From contig JAKSOY010000105.1 in assembly GCA_024405255.1 (NCBI GenBank), positions 1 to 15,108 on the forward strand: a DNA stretch of 15,108 nt, read 5' to 3'. This document shows, one piece after another, positions 4,854-12,747 of the stretch. Source of the DNA: Kiritimatiellia bacterium. GTDB lineage: Bacteria; Verrucomicrobiota; Kiritimatiellia; RFP12; UBA1067. The first letter of the stretch is position 1, and each line of letters opens with the position of its first letter. The notes below the pieces were generated by a model. It ran no database searches. It was not told the origin of the DNA and saw only the letters and a program-made list of their open reading frames with translations. A program made the translations under genes and the position numbers.

Positions 4854-7154
4854 ATGAAAAATATCATCATGCTTTTGGGTGCGCTTGTCGCGGGAATGGC
4901 GGTTGCGCACGTCTTTGACGGGACGACAGCGCTACCTTATCTGAACGGGTTCACGCGCGACGGAAACGAGTTCGTGTGCGACAACGGCACCGCGCCGAAG
5001 CCGGGTGCGGGTGTGAGGTGGGGATTGACGCTCAACCAGAAGGAGCCGAAGGCGCTGGTGTTCACCGCCGAAGGCAAGGCCGAGGACCGTGCGACGGGCG
5101 GGGAGTTCTCGCTCTACATCGATCTCATCTACACGGATGGAACCCCGTTGTGGGGACAGTCGGTTTCGTTCGATCCCGACCCGGCGGCCGGGTGGCAGAA
5201 GCGTACGGTGACGGTTTTCCCGGCTCGTCCCGTCAGATCGCTCACGGCCTATCTGCTCCAGCGCAATCGCACGGGACGCGTCCGCTTCCGCAATCCGACC
5301 TGGGAGGAACGCTCGGACCTCATGTCGTTCGACCATGTGGGCGTGACGAAGGCGAAGCTGCCGACATTCGATCGTCCGCGCTTCCTGCTGCGCGATGCGG
5401 CGGTCGGTTCGGACTTCCTGCCGTTCACGAACAGCCTCTTCGGCGTCACCTGCGCGAAGACGGAACGGCGCGTGGGCGATGCGACGCTCTTCGACGTGAC
5501 GCTCACCTCGACGGACGCGGAAGACCGGGCGCTTTCCTTTGTGTATGCGTGTCCGATCGCCGCCGGGGCGGAATGGCTTCCCAACTTGCGCACGCGGGTG
5601 CCGCTTCGCGGGGAGCATTCGGAGACGGCCTACTCGTTCTGCGGCAACGGGGCGATGTCGCGCTGGCCGATCGGGGCCGTCGACCAGCAGGGGCGCGGAC
5701 TCGCCCTTGGACTCGATCCGGCGGCGCCCGCCGTCTACCGCATTGTTGCGAACGAACAGGCGCGCTGTCTTTTCATTGTCTTTGATCTGGGTTTTGCGAA
5801 GGAACATCCTACCGCCCATATCGGATTCTGCTCGTATCCATTCAACGGTGCGCAGGGATTGCGCGGGGCGCTCGCGCGCTACCAGAAGCTGTATCCCGAG
5901 GCTTCGCGCGTGCGCATCGCGAAGCAGGGCGCCTGGATGCCGTTCCACCCGATCAGCAAGGTGAAGGGGCCTGAGGATTTCGGTTTCCGCTTCAAGGAGG
6001 GTATCGACGAGATCGGCTGGGATGATGCGCACGACATTCTCTCGTTCCGCTACACCGAGCCGTGTACGTGGTGGATGCACATTCACGGCGACCTCGCGAA
6101 GCAGACCCTCGAATCCGCCACCGCGCAGGCGCGGCAGCAGGCGGCGTCGGGCAATGTCTGGGCGCAGGGCTTTTTGAAAAGCGCGATGAGATCTGCCGAC
6201 GGCACGTATGTGGGGCGGTTCCTCGATACGCCCTGGTGCAAGGGCATCGTGTGGAGCGTCAACTCGGCGCCGGGACTTGTGGACGGCGACTGGAAGTCGA
6301 AGCAGGGCGATCTCGCGCAACGTTACGCGGGCACCTTCCCGCACGGATGCGACGGCGAATACGTCGACTCGGCCGAACTCTACGTGACGACGCCGCTCGA
6401 CTTCGACCGCACGCACTTCGAAAAGATGAAAACACCGCTCGCCTTTACGGTGGGGACCCACAAGGTCGGCATCTTCAAGGGACTCGTCGCCTACGAATAC
6501 GTGCGGGCCCTTGCCGAACGCGTGTGGCCGAAAGGACGGTTCATGTTCGCGAATTCGACGCCGCACAACTGGTGCTGGCTGGCGCCGTATGTCGACGTGC
6601 TCGGAACCGAGACGAACTGGAATCGCGGCTCGTGGCGTCCGATGTCCGATGCGGAGCTGCTCTACCGGCGCGCCCTGTGCGGCGGCAAGCCGTATTGCTT
6701 CCTGATGAACACGAACTTCGACAAGTTCTCCTACGCCTGCTCGGAAAAGTTCATGCGGCGTTCGCTTGCCTACGGCATGTTCCCGGGGTACTTCAGCGCC
6801 GATGCGTCGACGGGACACTACTTCTCGCGTCCCGACCTGTACGAGCGGGATCGTCCGCTCTTCAAGAAATACATGCCGCTCTGCCGCCAGGTGGCGGAGG
6901 CCGGTTGGCAGCCGGTGAACGAACTTGTTACGAGCGACGCCCCGGAACTCGTCCTCGAGCAGTTCGGCACGGAGCCGGGGAAGCGTTTTGTGACGGTCTA
7001 CAATCTTTCGACGCAGACGCGGCGCATCCGGCTTGTCCGCCACGTGTCGGGCGAGACGACGCGCGAACTCGTCGAGAACACGACCTGGACCTGGACGAAC
7101 GACGCCTGCGAGGTCGACCTGCCCGGCGAAGAGGTGCGCGTCCTGGTGTTCTAA
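4854..7154 (+). CDS. Secreted putative glycoside hydrolase, family not recognised
   Basis: A 766-residue protein with a signal peptide at residues 1 to about 18 (IIMLLGALVAGMAVA). The ATG at 4854 is chosen over an upstream in-frame TTG because the signal peptide begins there. Residues about 20-150 look like a beta-sandwich carbohydrate-binding region (GEFSLYIDLIYTDGT, GWQKRTVTV, RNRTGRVRF), and about 180-340 is beta-rich. Residues about 350-690 look like a TIM barrel: CDGEYVDSAELY at 499-510 resembles the DGxxxDS strand end that carries catalytic acids in several glycosidase clans, and DVLGTETNW at 581-589 may be another active-site strand. The end (VTVYNLSTQT to EEVRVLVF) fits the small beta domain that often closes such enzymes. 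The family cannot be named and the substrate is unknown. The surrounding GH2, GH88 and sugar-oxidoreductase genes support a role in glycan breakdown outside the cytoplasm. Confidence 0.7.
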   Translation: MKNIIMLLGALVAGMAVAHVFDGTTALPYLNGFTRDGNEFVCDNGTAPKPGAGVRWGLTLNQKEPKALVFTAEGKAEDRATGGEFSLYIDLIYTDGTPLWGQSVSFDPDPAAGWQKRTVTVFPARPVRSLTAYLLQRNRTGRVRFRNPTWEERSDLMSFDHVGVTKAKLPTFDRPRFLLRDAAVGSDFLPFTNSLFGVTCAKTERRVGDATLFDVTLTSTDAEDRALSFVYACPIAAGAEWLPNLRTRVPLRGEHSETAYSFCGNGAMSRWPIGAVDQQGRGLALGLDPAAPAVYRIVANEQARCLFIVFDLGFAKEHPTAHIGFCSYPFNGAQGLRGALARYQKLYPEASRVRIAKQGAWMPFHPISKVKGPEDFGFRFKEGIDEIGWDDAHDILSFRYTEPCTWWMHIHGDLAKQTLESATAQARQQAASGNVWAQGFLKSAMRSADGTYVGRFLDTPWCKGIVWSVNSAPGLVDGDWKSKQGDLAQRYAGTFPHGCDGEYVDSAELYVTTPLDFDRTHFEKMKTPLAFTVGTHKVGIFKGLVAYEYVRALAERVWPKGRFMFANSTPHNWCWLAPYVDVLGTETNWNRGSWRPMSDAELLYRRALCGGKPYCFLMNTNFDKFSYACSEKFMRRSLAYGMFPGYFSADASTGHYFSRPDLYERDRPLFKKYMPLCRQVAEAGWQPVNELVTSDAPELVLEQFGTEPGKRFVTVYNLSTQTRRIRLVRHVSGETTRELVENTTWTWTNDACEVDLPGEEVRVLVF

Positions 7155-7169
7155 TTCATCAGTTTATGG

Positions 7170-7175
7170 TATAAT
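7170..7175 (+). promoter_or_regulatory. -10 element before the oxidoreductase-isomerase gene
   Basis: A perfect TATAAT 15 bases after the stop codon of the preceding gene. No good -35 is visible 17 bases upstream (TGTTCT at 7147-7152). A start near 7182 would give a 26-base leader containing AGAAAGGA at 7193-7200, seven bases before the ATG at 7208. An activator-dependent promoter or read-through from upstream are both possible. Confidence 0.45.
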
Positions 7176-7207
7176 TGTCAAAACTTGATTTGAGAAAGGA
7201 TTTTGAA

Positions 7208-9370
7208 ATGGCGGAAAGAAAAGTCTATCCTAAGGTGAGAATCGCGGCCATCGGCACGGGCGGACGCGGGCATACGGATCTGCATTCGTTTTTGCGGTCG
7301 GGGTTGTGCGAGATCGTGTGCGCGGCGGATGTCTACGCGCCCGCGCTCGAGTGGGTGAAGCGCGAGCAGCCGAATGCGAAGATCTACACCGATTTCAAGG
7401 TGATGTTGCGTGAATGCGCGGGACAGTACGATGCGGTGTCCATCATGACGCCGGACCATACGCACTGCACGGCCTTCCTCGAGGCTTCCAAGTACAACGT
7501 GCCGGTCTACTGCGCGAAGCCGCTCGCCCATACGATTTCCGAAACGCTCACGATGATGCGCATCGCGCGCGAGAAGAATCTCATCACGCATGTGAGCCAT
7601 CATGGCAACTCCGAACCGGGTACGCCGCTTCTGCGCGAATGGCTGGAAGCCGGCATTCTCGGACAGGCCCTCGAGGCGCACGTCTTCGTGAGCGGACGCT
7701 CCCGCTACTACACGGCGAACCCCGACAACATCAACCATCCCAAGGCGATGCCCGACACCCTCGACTGGGAGCTCTGGCAGGGACCGATCAAGCGCCACAG
7801 CTACTTCGAGACGCTGGTGCCGCGGGGCGACTGGCGTTCGTGGATGATGTACGGCGAAGGGTGCGTGGGCGACTGGTGCGCGCACTTGATGGGTCCGTTC
7901 ATGGTGGACCTCGATCTCGACCTGCCGATTGCGGTGACGCTGGACGATCCGAGCTGGGATCCGAAGAAGGCGCCGTATTCCTTCCCGCAGCATGCGCACT
8001 ACATTTTCGAGTTTGCGGCGAAGGGGAAGCGGGGTCCGTTCAAGATCCACTGGTACGACGTGCTGCGCGATCCGCCGCGTCCGCCGGCGCTTGAGAAGAC
8101 CGCGCGTTTCAACCCCGTGAAGGACGGCTGGGCGGGCGGCTGGCTCAAGACCGAGAAGGAGACGCTCATGTTCGGCATGACGGGCCTCGCGAGTCTGCGC
8201 GTGGTGCCGCATGAGCGGATGAAGGAATTCAAGAAGAACCTGCCGCCGAAGAAGTATCCGCGCATTCGCGACCACTGGGCGGAATTCCTCGAAGCGGTGC
8301 AGGAGAAGCGTCCGACCAACACGCCGTTCGAACTCGGCGGCAAGGTCACGCTGATGGGCCTCATGGGCACGATCGCGACGCGCTTCCCGAATCGCCGTCT
8401 CACGTTCGATGAAAAGACGATGCAGTTCACGAACTGTCCCGAGGCGAACGCGTTCTTCTATCCGGATTGGACGCGCGACGCGCGCGAGGAGTATGGTCCG
8501 GCGATCGGCCTCACCGAGGCACGTGCCGTGGCGGCTGCGGCGGCGGTGACGCCCGAACCGAAGGCGAAGGTCGCGGCGATGCTCTACTCGATCAGCAAGT
8601 ACATCCGGACGAACGGCCTTGAGAGGACGCTCGTCGAGCTGCATGACATTGGCTACAAAGGCGTGGAGTTCCAGACCCATTTCGGACTCAAGCCCGCCGA
8701 AATCAAGCGGATGCTGGACAATGCGGGTCTCGTCGCCGTGGGGTCGCATGTCGATTGCGCGGATTTCCTGCCTGATCGCATCAAGGCGGCTTGCGAGTTC
8801 CATCTCGGCTATGGCAACAACCTGCTCATCTGCGCGGGTGCGGGCAACTTCCCGAAGAAGGGCGAGGATCTCGACGCGTTCATGAAGCGCCTTGTCGAAC
8901 GCTACAGCAAGGCGGCCGAAATCGCGGCGCTCTATGGCTGCAAGATCGGTCTTCACAACCATCGGACGGATTTCGACCTCAAGCTCAAGGACGGCACGAC
9001 CTACTGGGACTACTTCTTCACGCATGTGAGTCCGCTGGTGTGCATGGAGCAGGATGTGGGCTGGACCGCGTGCACGGGCAACGATCCGTGCGAGCAGTGG
9101 CGCAAGTATCCGGGCCGTTCGATCACCTTCCATGCGAAGGAGGACAATGGCTGGAAGGCCGGCATCGGCGGCCGCGACATCAAGACGTTCGACGGCATCC
9201 TCGGCCAGCCGGCGCAGCCGGGGGCGCGCGGTGTCAATTGGGACCAGGTCGCGGTGGCCGCCGACGCGGATCACATCCCGTGGTGGGTCGTCGAGTGCGA
9301 GAAGCATTTCGACACGCTCGACATCGTCCGCCAGTCCTTCGACTTCCTGAAGGCCAAGGGCCGCTGCTGA
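7208..9370 (+). CDS. Gfo/Idh/MocA oxidoreductase fused to a xylose-isomerase-like TIM barrel
   Basis: A 720-residue protein without a signal peptide, so cytoplasmic. Residues 10 to about 437 are a Gfo/Idh/MocA-type NAD(P)-dependent sugar oxidoreductase: the Rossmann loop GTGGRG is at 16-21 and the catalytic-lysine motif is CAKPL at 102-106, where the usual Glu before Lys104 is Ala. An alanine-rich linker (RAVAAAAAVTPEPKAK, near 438-455) leads to a sugar phosphate isomerase/epimerase (xylose-isomerase-like) barrel to the end. Its likely metal ligands lie in LHNHRTDF, MEQDVGW, ITFHAKED and VVECEKHF. The two domains are usually separate neighbouring genes in carbohydrate loci, so the fusion suggests consecutive steps, for example oxidation to a keto sugar and then isomerisation or epimerisation. 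The ATG at 7208 is preferred over an upstream TTG because of AGAAAGGA at 7193-7200. The substrate is not known. Confidence 0.9.
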   Translation: MAERKVYPKVRIAAIGTGGRGHTDLHSFLRSGLCEIVCAADVYAPALEWVKREQPNAKIYTDFKVMLRECAGQYDAVSIMTPDHTHCTAFLEASKYNVPVYCAKPLAHTISETLTMMRIAREKNLITHVSHHGNSEPGTPLLREWLEAGILGQALEAHVFVSGRSRYYTANPDNINHPKAMPDTLDWELWQGPIKRHSYFETLVPRGDWRSWMMYGEGCVGDWCAHLMGPFMVDLDLDLPIAVTLDDPSWDPKKAPYSFPQHAHYIFEFAAKGKRGPFKIHWYDVLRDPPRPPALEKTARFNPVKDGWAGGWLKTEKETLMFGMTGLASLRVVPHERMKEFKKNLPPKKYPRIRDHWAEFLEAVQEKRPTNTPFELGGKVTLMGLMGTIATRFPNRRLTFDEKTMQFTNCPEANAFFYPDWTRDAREEYGPAIGLTEARAVAAAAAVTPEPKAKVAAMLYSISKYIRTNGLERTLVELHDIGYKGVEFQTHFGLKPAEIKRMLDNAGLVAVGSHVDCADFLPDRIKAACEFHLGYGNNLLICAGAGNFPKKGEDLDAFMKRLVERYSKAAEIAALYGCKIGLHNHRTDFDLKLKDGTTYWDYFFTHVSPLVCMEQDVGWTACTGNDPCEQWRKYPGRSITFHAKEDNGWKAGIGGRDIKTFDGILGQPAQPGARGVNWDQVAVAADADHIPWWVVECEKHFDTLDIVRQSFDFLKAKGRC

Positions 9371-9381
9371 CCATGCGCCGA

Positions 9382-9406
9382 CCCGTTTTTCCATTGGACA
9401 AACGGG
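9382..9406 (+). terminator. Possible terminator hairpin after the oxidoreductase-isomerase gene
   Basis: CCCGTTT at 9382-9388 pairs with AAACGGG at 9400-9406 around an 11-base loop, twelve bases after the stop codon. There is no T-run on its 3' side, and it overlaps the next promoter region, so the terminator role is weak. Confidence 0.25.
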
Positions 9407-9424
9407 GACGGGTGCTGATATAAT
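9395..9424 (+). promoter_or_regulatory. Promoter of the GH2 gene
   Basis: TGGACA at 9395-9400 and a perfect TATAAT at 9419-9424, preceded by TG (9416-9417), are 18 bases apart. The predicted start near 9431 gives a leader of about 56 bases with AAGGAG at 9469-9474, twelve bases before the ATG at 9487. The 3' arm of the CCCGTTT/AAACGGG hairpin overlaps the spacer. Confidence 0.55.
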
Positions 9425-9486
9425 ACTCACAATGACCAACTCAAGGGAAACCTTGTTGATTTCATACTAAGGAGACAATAGACAAC

Positions 9487-11304
9487 ATGAAGACGAAACA
9501 GACCTGGGCGACCGCGCTGGCGGTGGCCGTTGTGGCCGGGGGCCTCTTCGGTGCGATTCCGCGTGCGGAACACCCGAAACCGCAGTTCGAGCGTACGAGC
9601 TGGGTGAACCTCAACGGCGATGCGTGGACGTATGCCTTTGACTTCGGCAAGTCAGGTCGCGACGCGGGTCGCGAACTCTACCGGTCGACCGGTTTTGGCC
9701 AGAAGATCAACGTGCCGTTCTGTCCGGAATCCCCGCTGTCGGGTGTCAACTACAAGGACTTCATCCCCGCGATGTGGTACCACCGCAAGCTCACGGTGCC
9801 GGCCGACTGGAAGGGCAAGGACGTGCTGCTGCATTTTGGCGCCGTCGACTACGAGTGCGAAATCTATTTGAACGGACGTTCCATTGGATTCCACTTCGGC
9901 GGTACCGTGTCGTTCACGGTCGATCTCACGCCCTATGTGAAGGCGGGTGAAACGTATGACCTCGTTCTGCGCATCGCCGATGAGACGAAGGGCAACAGCC
10001 ACCAGCCGCGTGGCAAGCAGTGCTCGGACTTCAAGAGCCGCGGTTGCTCCTACACCCGTACGACGGGCATCTGGCAGACCGTGTGGCTCGAGGCCGTTGC
10101 GCCGTGTGGTCTGGCGGACTGCTTCATCGTGCCTGACGTCGACAATTCGCAGTTCGTCTTCACGCCGGCGTTCCGTCCGGGCCGTACGCTTGCGAAGACC
10201 TTCCGCGCCACAGTGAAGGACGCCGAGGGCAAGGTCGTGGGCACCAAGGAAACGCGGGCCGTCTCCGGTGTTGCGATGGCGGTGCCGGTGCAGAACCCGA
10301 AGCTGTGGTTCCCCGGCAAACCCTACCTCTACGACATCGTGTTCGAGGTGGTCGGTGCGGACGGCAAGGTCTGCGATACGGTCAAGAGCTATGGCGGCCT
10401 GCGCAAGGTGTCCGTTTCCGAGGGCTGGATCTGCATCAACGACCAGCCGGTGTTCCAGCGTCTGGTGCTCGACCAGGGTTTCTATCCTGACGGCATCTGG
10501 ACCGCGCCCAGCGACGCCGCGCTCAAGCATGACATCGAGATGTCGATGGCGGCCGGCTTCAACGGCGCACGTCTCCACCAGAAGGTGTTCGAAGAGCGCT
10601 TCCACTATTGGGCGGACAAGCTCGGCTACATCACCTGGGGCGAGAGCTCCAGCTGGGGCTGCGATCCCAACCAGATCGAAGACGGCCGCAATTTCATCAC
10701 CGAGTGGGGTGAAATCGTCCGTCGTGACCGCAACCATCCGTCGATCGTCGCCTGGACGCCGTTCAACGAAACCTGGAAGACCAGCGACATCATCCAGCAC
10801 CAGCGTCTCCAGAACGACGCCTACGACCTCGCCAAGGTCATCGACCCCACCCGTCCCGTCAACGGGTCGAGCGGCGACCTGCATGCGAAGACCGACCTTT
10901 GGACGATCCACAACTACGCGCGTGCGCCGAAGCTGCGGGAAATCGATGTCAAGGGGGACGTCTACTGCATGCGCAAGGAGTGGAAGGACAAGGTCTACCA
11001 TGTCTACACCGGCCAGCCCTACATGATTGACGAGTTCGGTGGCCTCGGCTGGGTGCCGCCGGAGCGTCGTGCGGCCGACAACACCTGGGGCTATGGACGC
11101 GGTATCAAGACCGAAGACGAGTTCTTCAAGATCCTCAAGGACGAGGTCGAGATCATCATGTCGATCCCGCGCATCACCGGTTTCTGCTACACGCAGCTGA
11201 CGGACGTTGAACAGGAGCAGAACGGTGTCTACTACTACGACCGTACGCCCAAGTTCGACGTGAAGAAGTTCCACGACATCTTCACGATGCCGCGGGCCAA
11301 GTAA
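9487..11304 (+). CDS. Exported glycoside hydrolase family 2 protein
   Basis: A 605-residue retaining exo-glycosidase of family GH2 (beta-galactosidase, beta-glucuronidase or beta-mannosidase type). An N-terminal signal peptide (residues 1 to about 23) directs export. The order is the family's usual one: a jelly-roll sugar-binding domain (about 30-205, opening HPKPQFERTSWVNLNG), an immunoglobulin-like sandwich (about 210-310), then the TIM barrel. The acid/base Glu is E428 in PFNETW, and the nucleophile is E516 in MIDEFGG; both are intact. RNHPSIVAW just before the acid/base is a further GH2 hallmark. At about 600 residues it is a short, three-domain GH2 like beta-glucuronidases, without the extra C-terminal domains of LacZ. 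Exact sugar specificity is not decided by the sequence. The nearby GH88 makes a uronic-acid-containing substrate plausible. Confidence 0.93.
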   Translation: MKTKQTWATALAVAVVAGGLFGAIPRAEHPKPQFERTSWVNLNGDAWTYAFDFGKSGRDAGRELYRSTGFGQKINVPFCPESPLSGVNYKDFIPAMWYHRKLTVPADWKGKDVLLHFGAVDYECEIYLNGRSIGFHFGGTVSFTVDLTPYVKAGETYDLVLRIADETKGNSHQPRGKQCSDFKSRGCSYTRTTGIWQTVWLEAVAPCGLADCFIVPDVDNSQFVFTPAFRPGRTLAKTFRATVKDAEGKVVGTKETRAVSGVAMAVPVQNPKLWFPGKPYLYDIVFEVVGADGKVCDTVKSYGGLRKVSVSEGWICINDQPVFQRLVLDQGFYPDGIWTAPSDAALKHDIEMSMAAGFNGARLHQKVFEERFHYWADKLGYITWGESSSWGCDPNQIEDGRNFITEWGEIVRRDRNHPSIVAWTPFNETWKTSDIIQHQRLQNDAYDLAKVIDPTRPVNGSSGDLHAKTDLWTIHNYARAPKLREIDVKGDVYCMRKEWKDKVYHVYTGQPYMIDEFGGLGWVPPERRAADNTWGYGRGIKTEDEFFKILKDEVEIIMSIPRITGFCYTQLTDVEQEQNGVYYYDRTPKFDVKKFHDIFTMPRAK

Positions 11305-11312
11305 TGAAAGGG

Positions 11313-11340
11313 CGGGGGCGCAATACGTTGTGCGCCCCCG
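11313..11340 (+). terminator. Terminator-like hairpin after GH2
   Basis: CGGGGGCGCA at 11313-11322 pairs perfectly with TGCGCCCCCG at 11331-11340, a 10-bp GC-rich stem with an 8-base loop, starting nine bases after the GH2 stop codon. The downstream TCGTTTCTGTCC is only moderately T-rich. It probably ends or weakens transcription before the next gene, for which no clear promoter is seen. Confidence 0.65.
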
Positions 11341-11370
11341 TCGTTTCTGTCCTACTCGTCCTTTTCGACT

Positions 11371-12747
11371 ATGAGAGCACTCCCGCCTAGATTCCGTTCA
11401 ACCGGCTTCTTTCGCCTGCTTGGCCTCCTCTGCCTCCTCGGCGCGCTTGTTTGCGAGCAAGGTGCGAGAGGGGCTGATTTCGAGGCGGGGCGTGCGCGGC
11501 GCGGTGGTGCGAAGCTGGTGTCGAACTGGCATCTGGGACCGTTTTTCGAATATCGGCGAGTGGAACCGGGCGACGCCACGTTCTGGGCGTTTCGTCCGTT
11601 CTACTCGCAGGTGCGCGACCCGGCGTCGCGCACGGCTGCGTACGACGTCCTGTGGCCGCTCGTGACGCTGCATGACCACAAGGATGCTGCCTGGTGGCGC
11701 GCGCTCATCGCAACAGGCGATTCGCGCGCGACGGATCCGACGTGGAGTTTCAATATCTTCCCCCTGTGGTTCTCCGGTGCGGATCGGAAGGACGACGGCT
11801 ACTGGGGGCTTTTCCCGTTCTACGGGCATCATCCGCATTTCCTGCTGATGGACGACTGGACGTTTGTGCTGTGGCCGATCTGGCACACCTACACGGTGAA
11901 GGGCGTGCGCAGCCATGCGGTCCTGTTCCCGTTCGTCACCTGGCGCGACGAACCGCGCGAAGGCGTGGGCGTGTGGCCGTTCTACGGCTGGGCGAAGCAG
12001 CGCGAGAGTCTGCACCACTATGTGTTGTGGCCGCTCGTCACGTGGGCGCGCTACGAGGAAGACCGCGACACCTCGGGTGCGGGAACCTCCTGGTGGTTCC
12101 TGCCGTTCTACGGTACGGTGGACCGTGCGCGCGAGTCGCAGATGCTGCTGCCGTTCATTGGCACGTCCTACACGAAGACGAAAGACGCGACGCGGTGGCG
12201 CTTCCTCTGGCCGCTGGTCGAATCGCTCAAGTCGACGACGCGCGATCGCCTTTCGGTGTTCCCGTTCTGGGAGCAGGTCAGCAGCTATTCCTACGGCGTG
12301 AAGGCCACGGAAGAGCAGACATGGCGCGTCGGCTGGCAGCTCATCGAGAATACGCGCCTTGAGACGAAGACGACGCTCGAGAAGCGTTTCAACCTGTTCC
12401 CGTTCTTCACCTGGGAACGCCGCTGGTACCGCGACCGCAAGGCCGCCGCCGAAGAAGGGGCCGAACCCAATGACAACTTCTTCCGCATCTGGCCGTTCTG
12501 GAGTTCCGAGACGGTGGGCGGACGCACGCGCCAGCGGACGCTCGACTTGATGCCGTTCCGCCATGTCGAAGGCATCGAACGCAACTGGGCGCCGTTCTGG
12601 TCCTTGTGGGACCGCGAGGATCGTCCGGACGGACGGACGCGCTATTCCGTGTTTTTCAATTTCATTCATTGGCAGTCACAAACGGACAAACCGGCTTCGG
12701 CCGATTCCACACAGAAAAAGGAACATCAAGGAGAAAATCGTCCATGA
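11371..12747 (+). CDS. Exported FPL/WPL aromatic-repeat protein, shorter paralogue
   Basis: Function unknown; 458 residues. Residues 1 to about 35 form a signal peptide (basic start, then FFRLLGLLCLLGALV), with likely cleavage near ARGA. The mature part is a series of short aromatic strands: VLWPL, IFPLWF, LFPFYG, VLWPIW, LFPFVTW, VWPFYGW, VLWPLVTW, FLPFYG, LLPFIG, FLWPLV, VFPFWE, LFPFFTW, IWPFW, LMPF. It is homologous to the N-terminal region of the protein at 1754-4456: FRPFYSQ, then YDVLWPL, then NIFPLWF and YWGLFPF match FRPLYSQ, FNVLWPI and WWGVFPF there in order. Its end (WAPFWSLW to FFNFIHW) also resembles that protein's SFLWRFF end. The tail is polar. No good ribosome-binding site precedes the ATG. 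The gene overlaps the GH88 start by four bases (ATGA), so the two are translationally coupled. Confidence 0.8.
   Translation: MRALPPRFRSTGFFRLLGLLCLLGALVCEQGARGADFEAGRARRGGAKLVSNWHLGPFFEYRRVEPGDATFWAFRPFYSQVRDPASRTAAYDVLWPLVTLHDHKDAAWWRALIATGDSRATDPTWSFNIFPLWFSGADRKDDGYWGLFPFYGHHPHFLLMDDWTFVLWPIWHTYTVKGVRSHAVLFPFVTWRDEPREGVGVWPFYGWAKQRESLHHYVLWPLVTWARYEEDRDTSGAGTSWWFLPFYGTVDRARESQMLLPFIGTSYTKTKDATRWRFLWPLVESLKSTTRDRLSVFPFWEQVSSYSYGVKATEEQTWRVGWQLIENTRLETKTTLEKRFNLFPFFTWERRWYRDRKAAAEEGAEPNDNFFRIWPFWSSETVGGRTRQRTLDLMPFRHVEGIERNWAPFWSLWDREDRPDGRTRYSVFFNFIHWQSQTDKPASADSTQKKEHQGENRP

Noticed and set aside
4932..7043. 703-codon open frame on the minus strand
   Set aside because: It is antisense to the secreted hydrolase, Arg/Glu/His-rich without domains or a signal, and arises from the strong GC-rich codon bias of the + strand gene.
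7178..9439. 753-codon open frame on the minus strand
   Set aside because: It lies opposite the oxidoreductase-isomerase, whose motifs are unmistakable; the antisense product is an arginine-rich composition artefact.
9652..11274. 540-codon open frame on the minus strand
   Set aside because: It is antisense to the GH2 gene, with no recognisable protein features.
12606..12743. Upstream in-frame start for GH88
   Set aside because: It would overlap the upstream gene by 140 bases; the ATG at 12744 has AAGGAG and begins a signal peptide.
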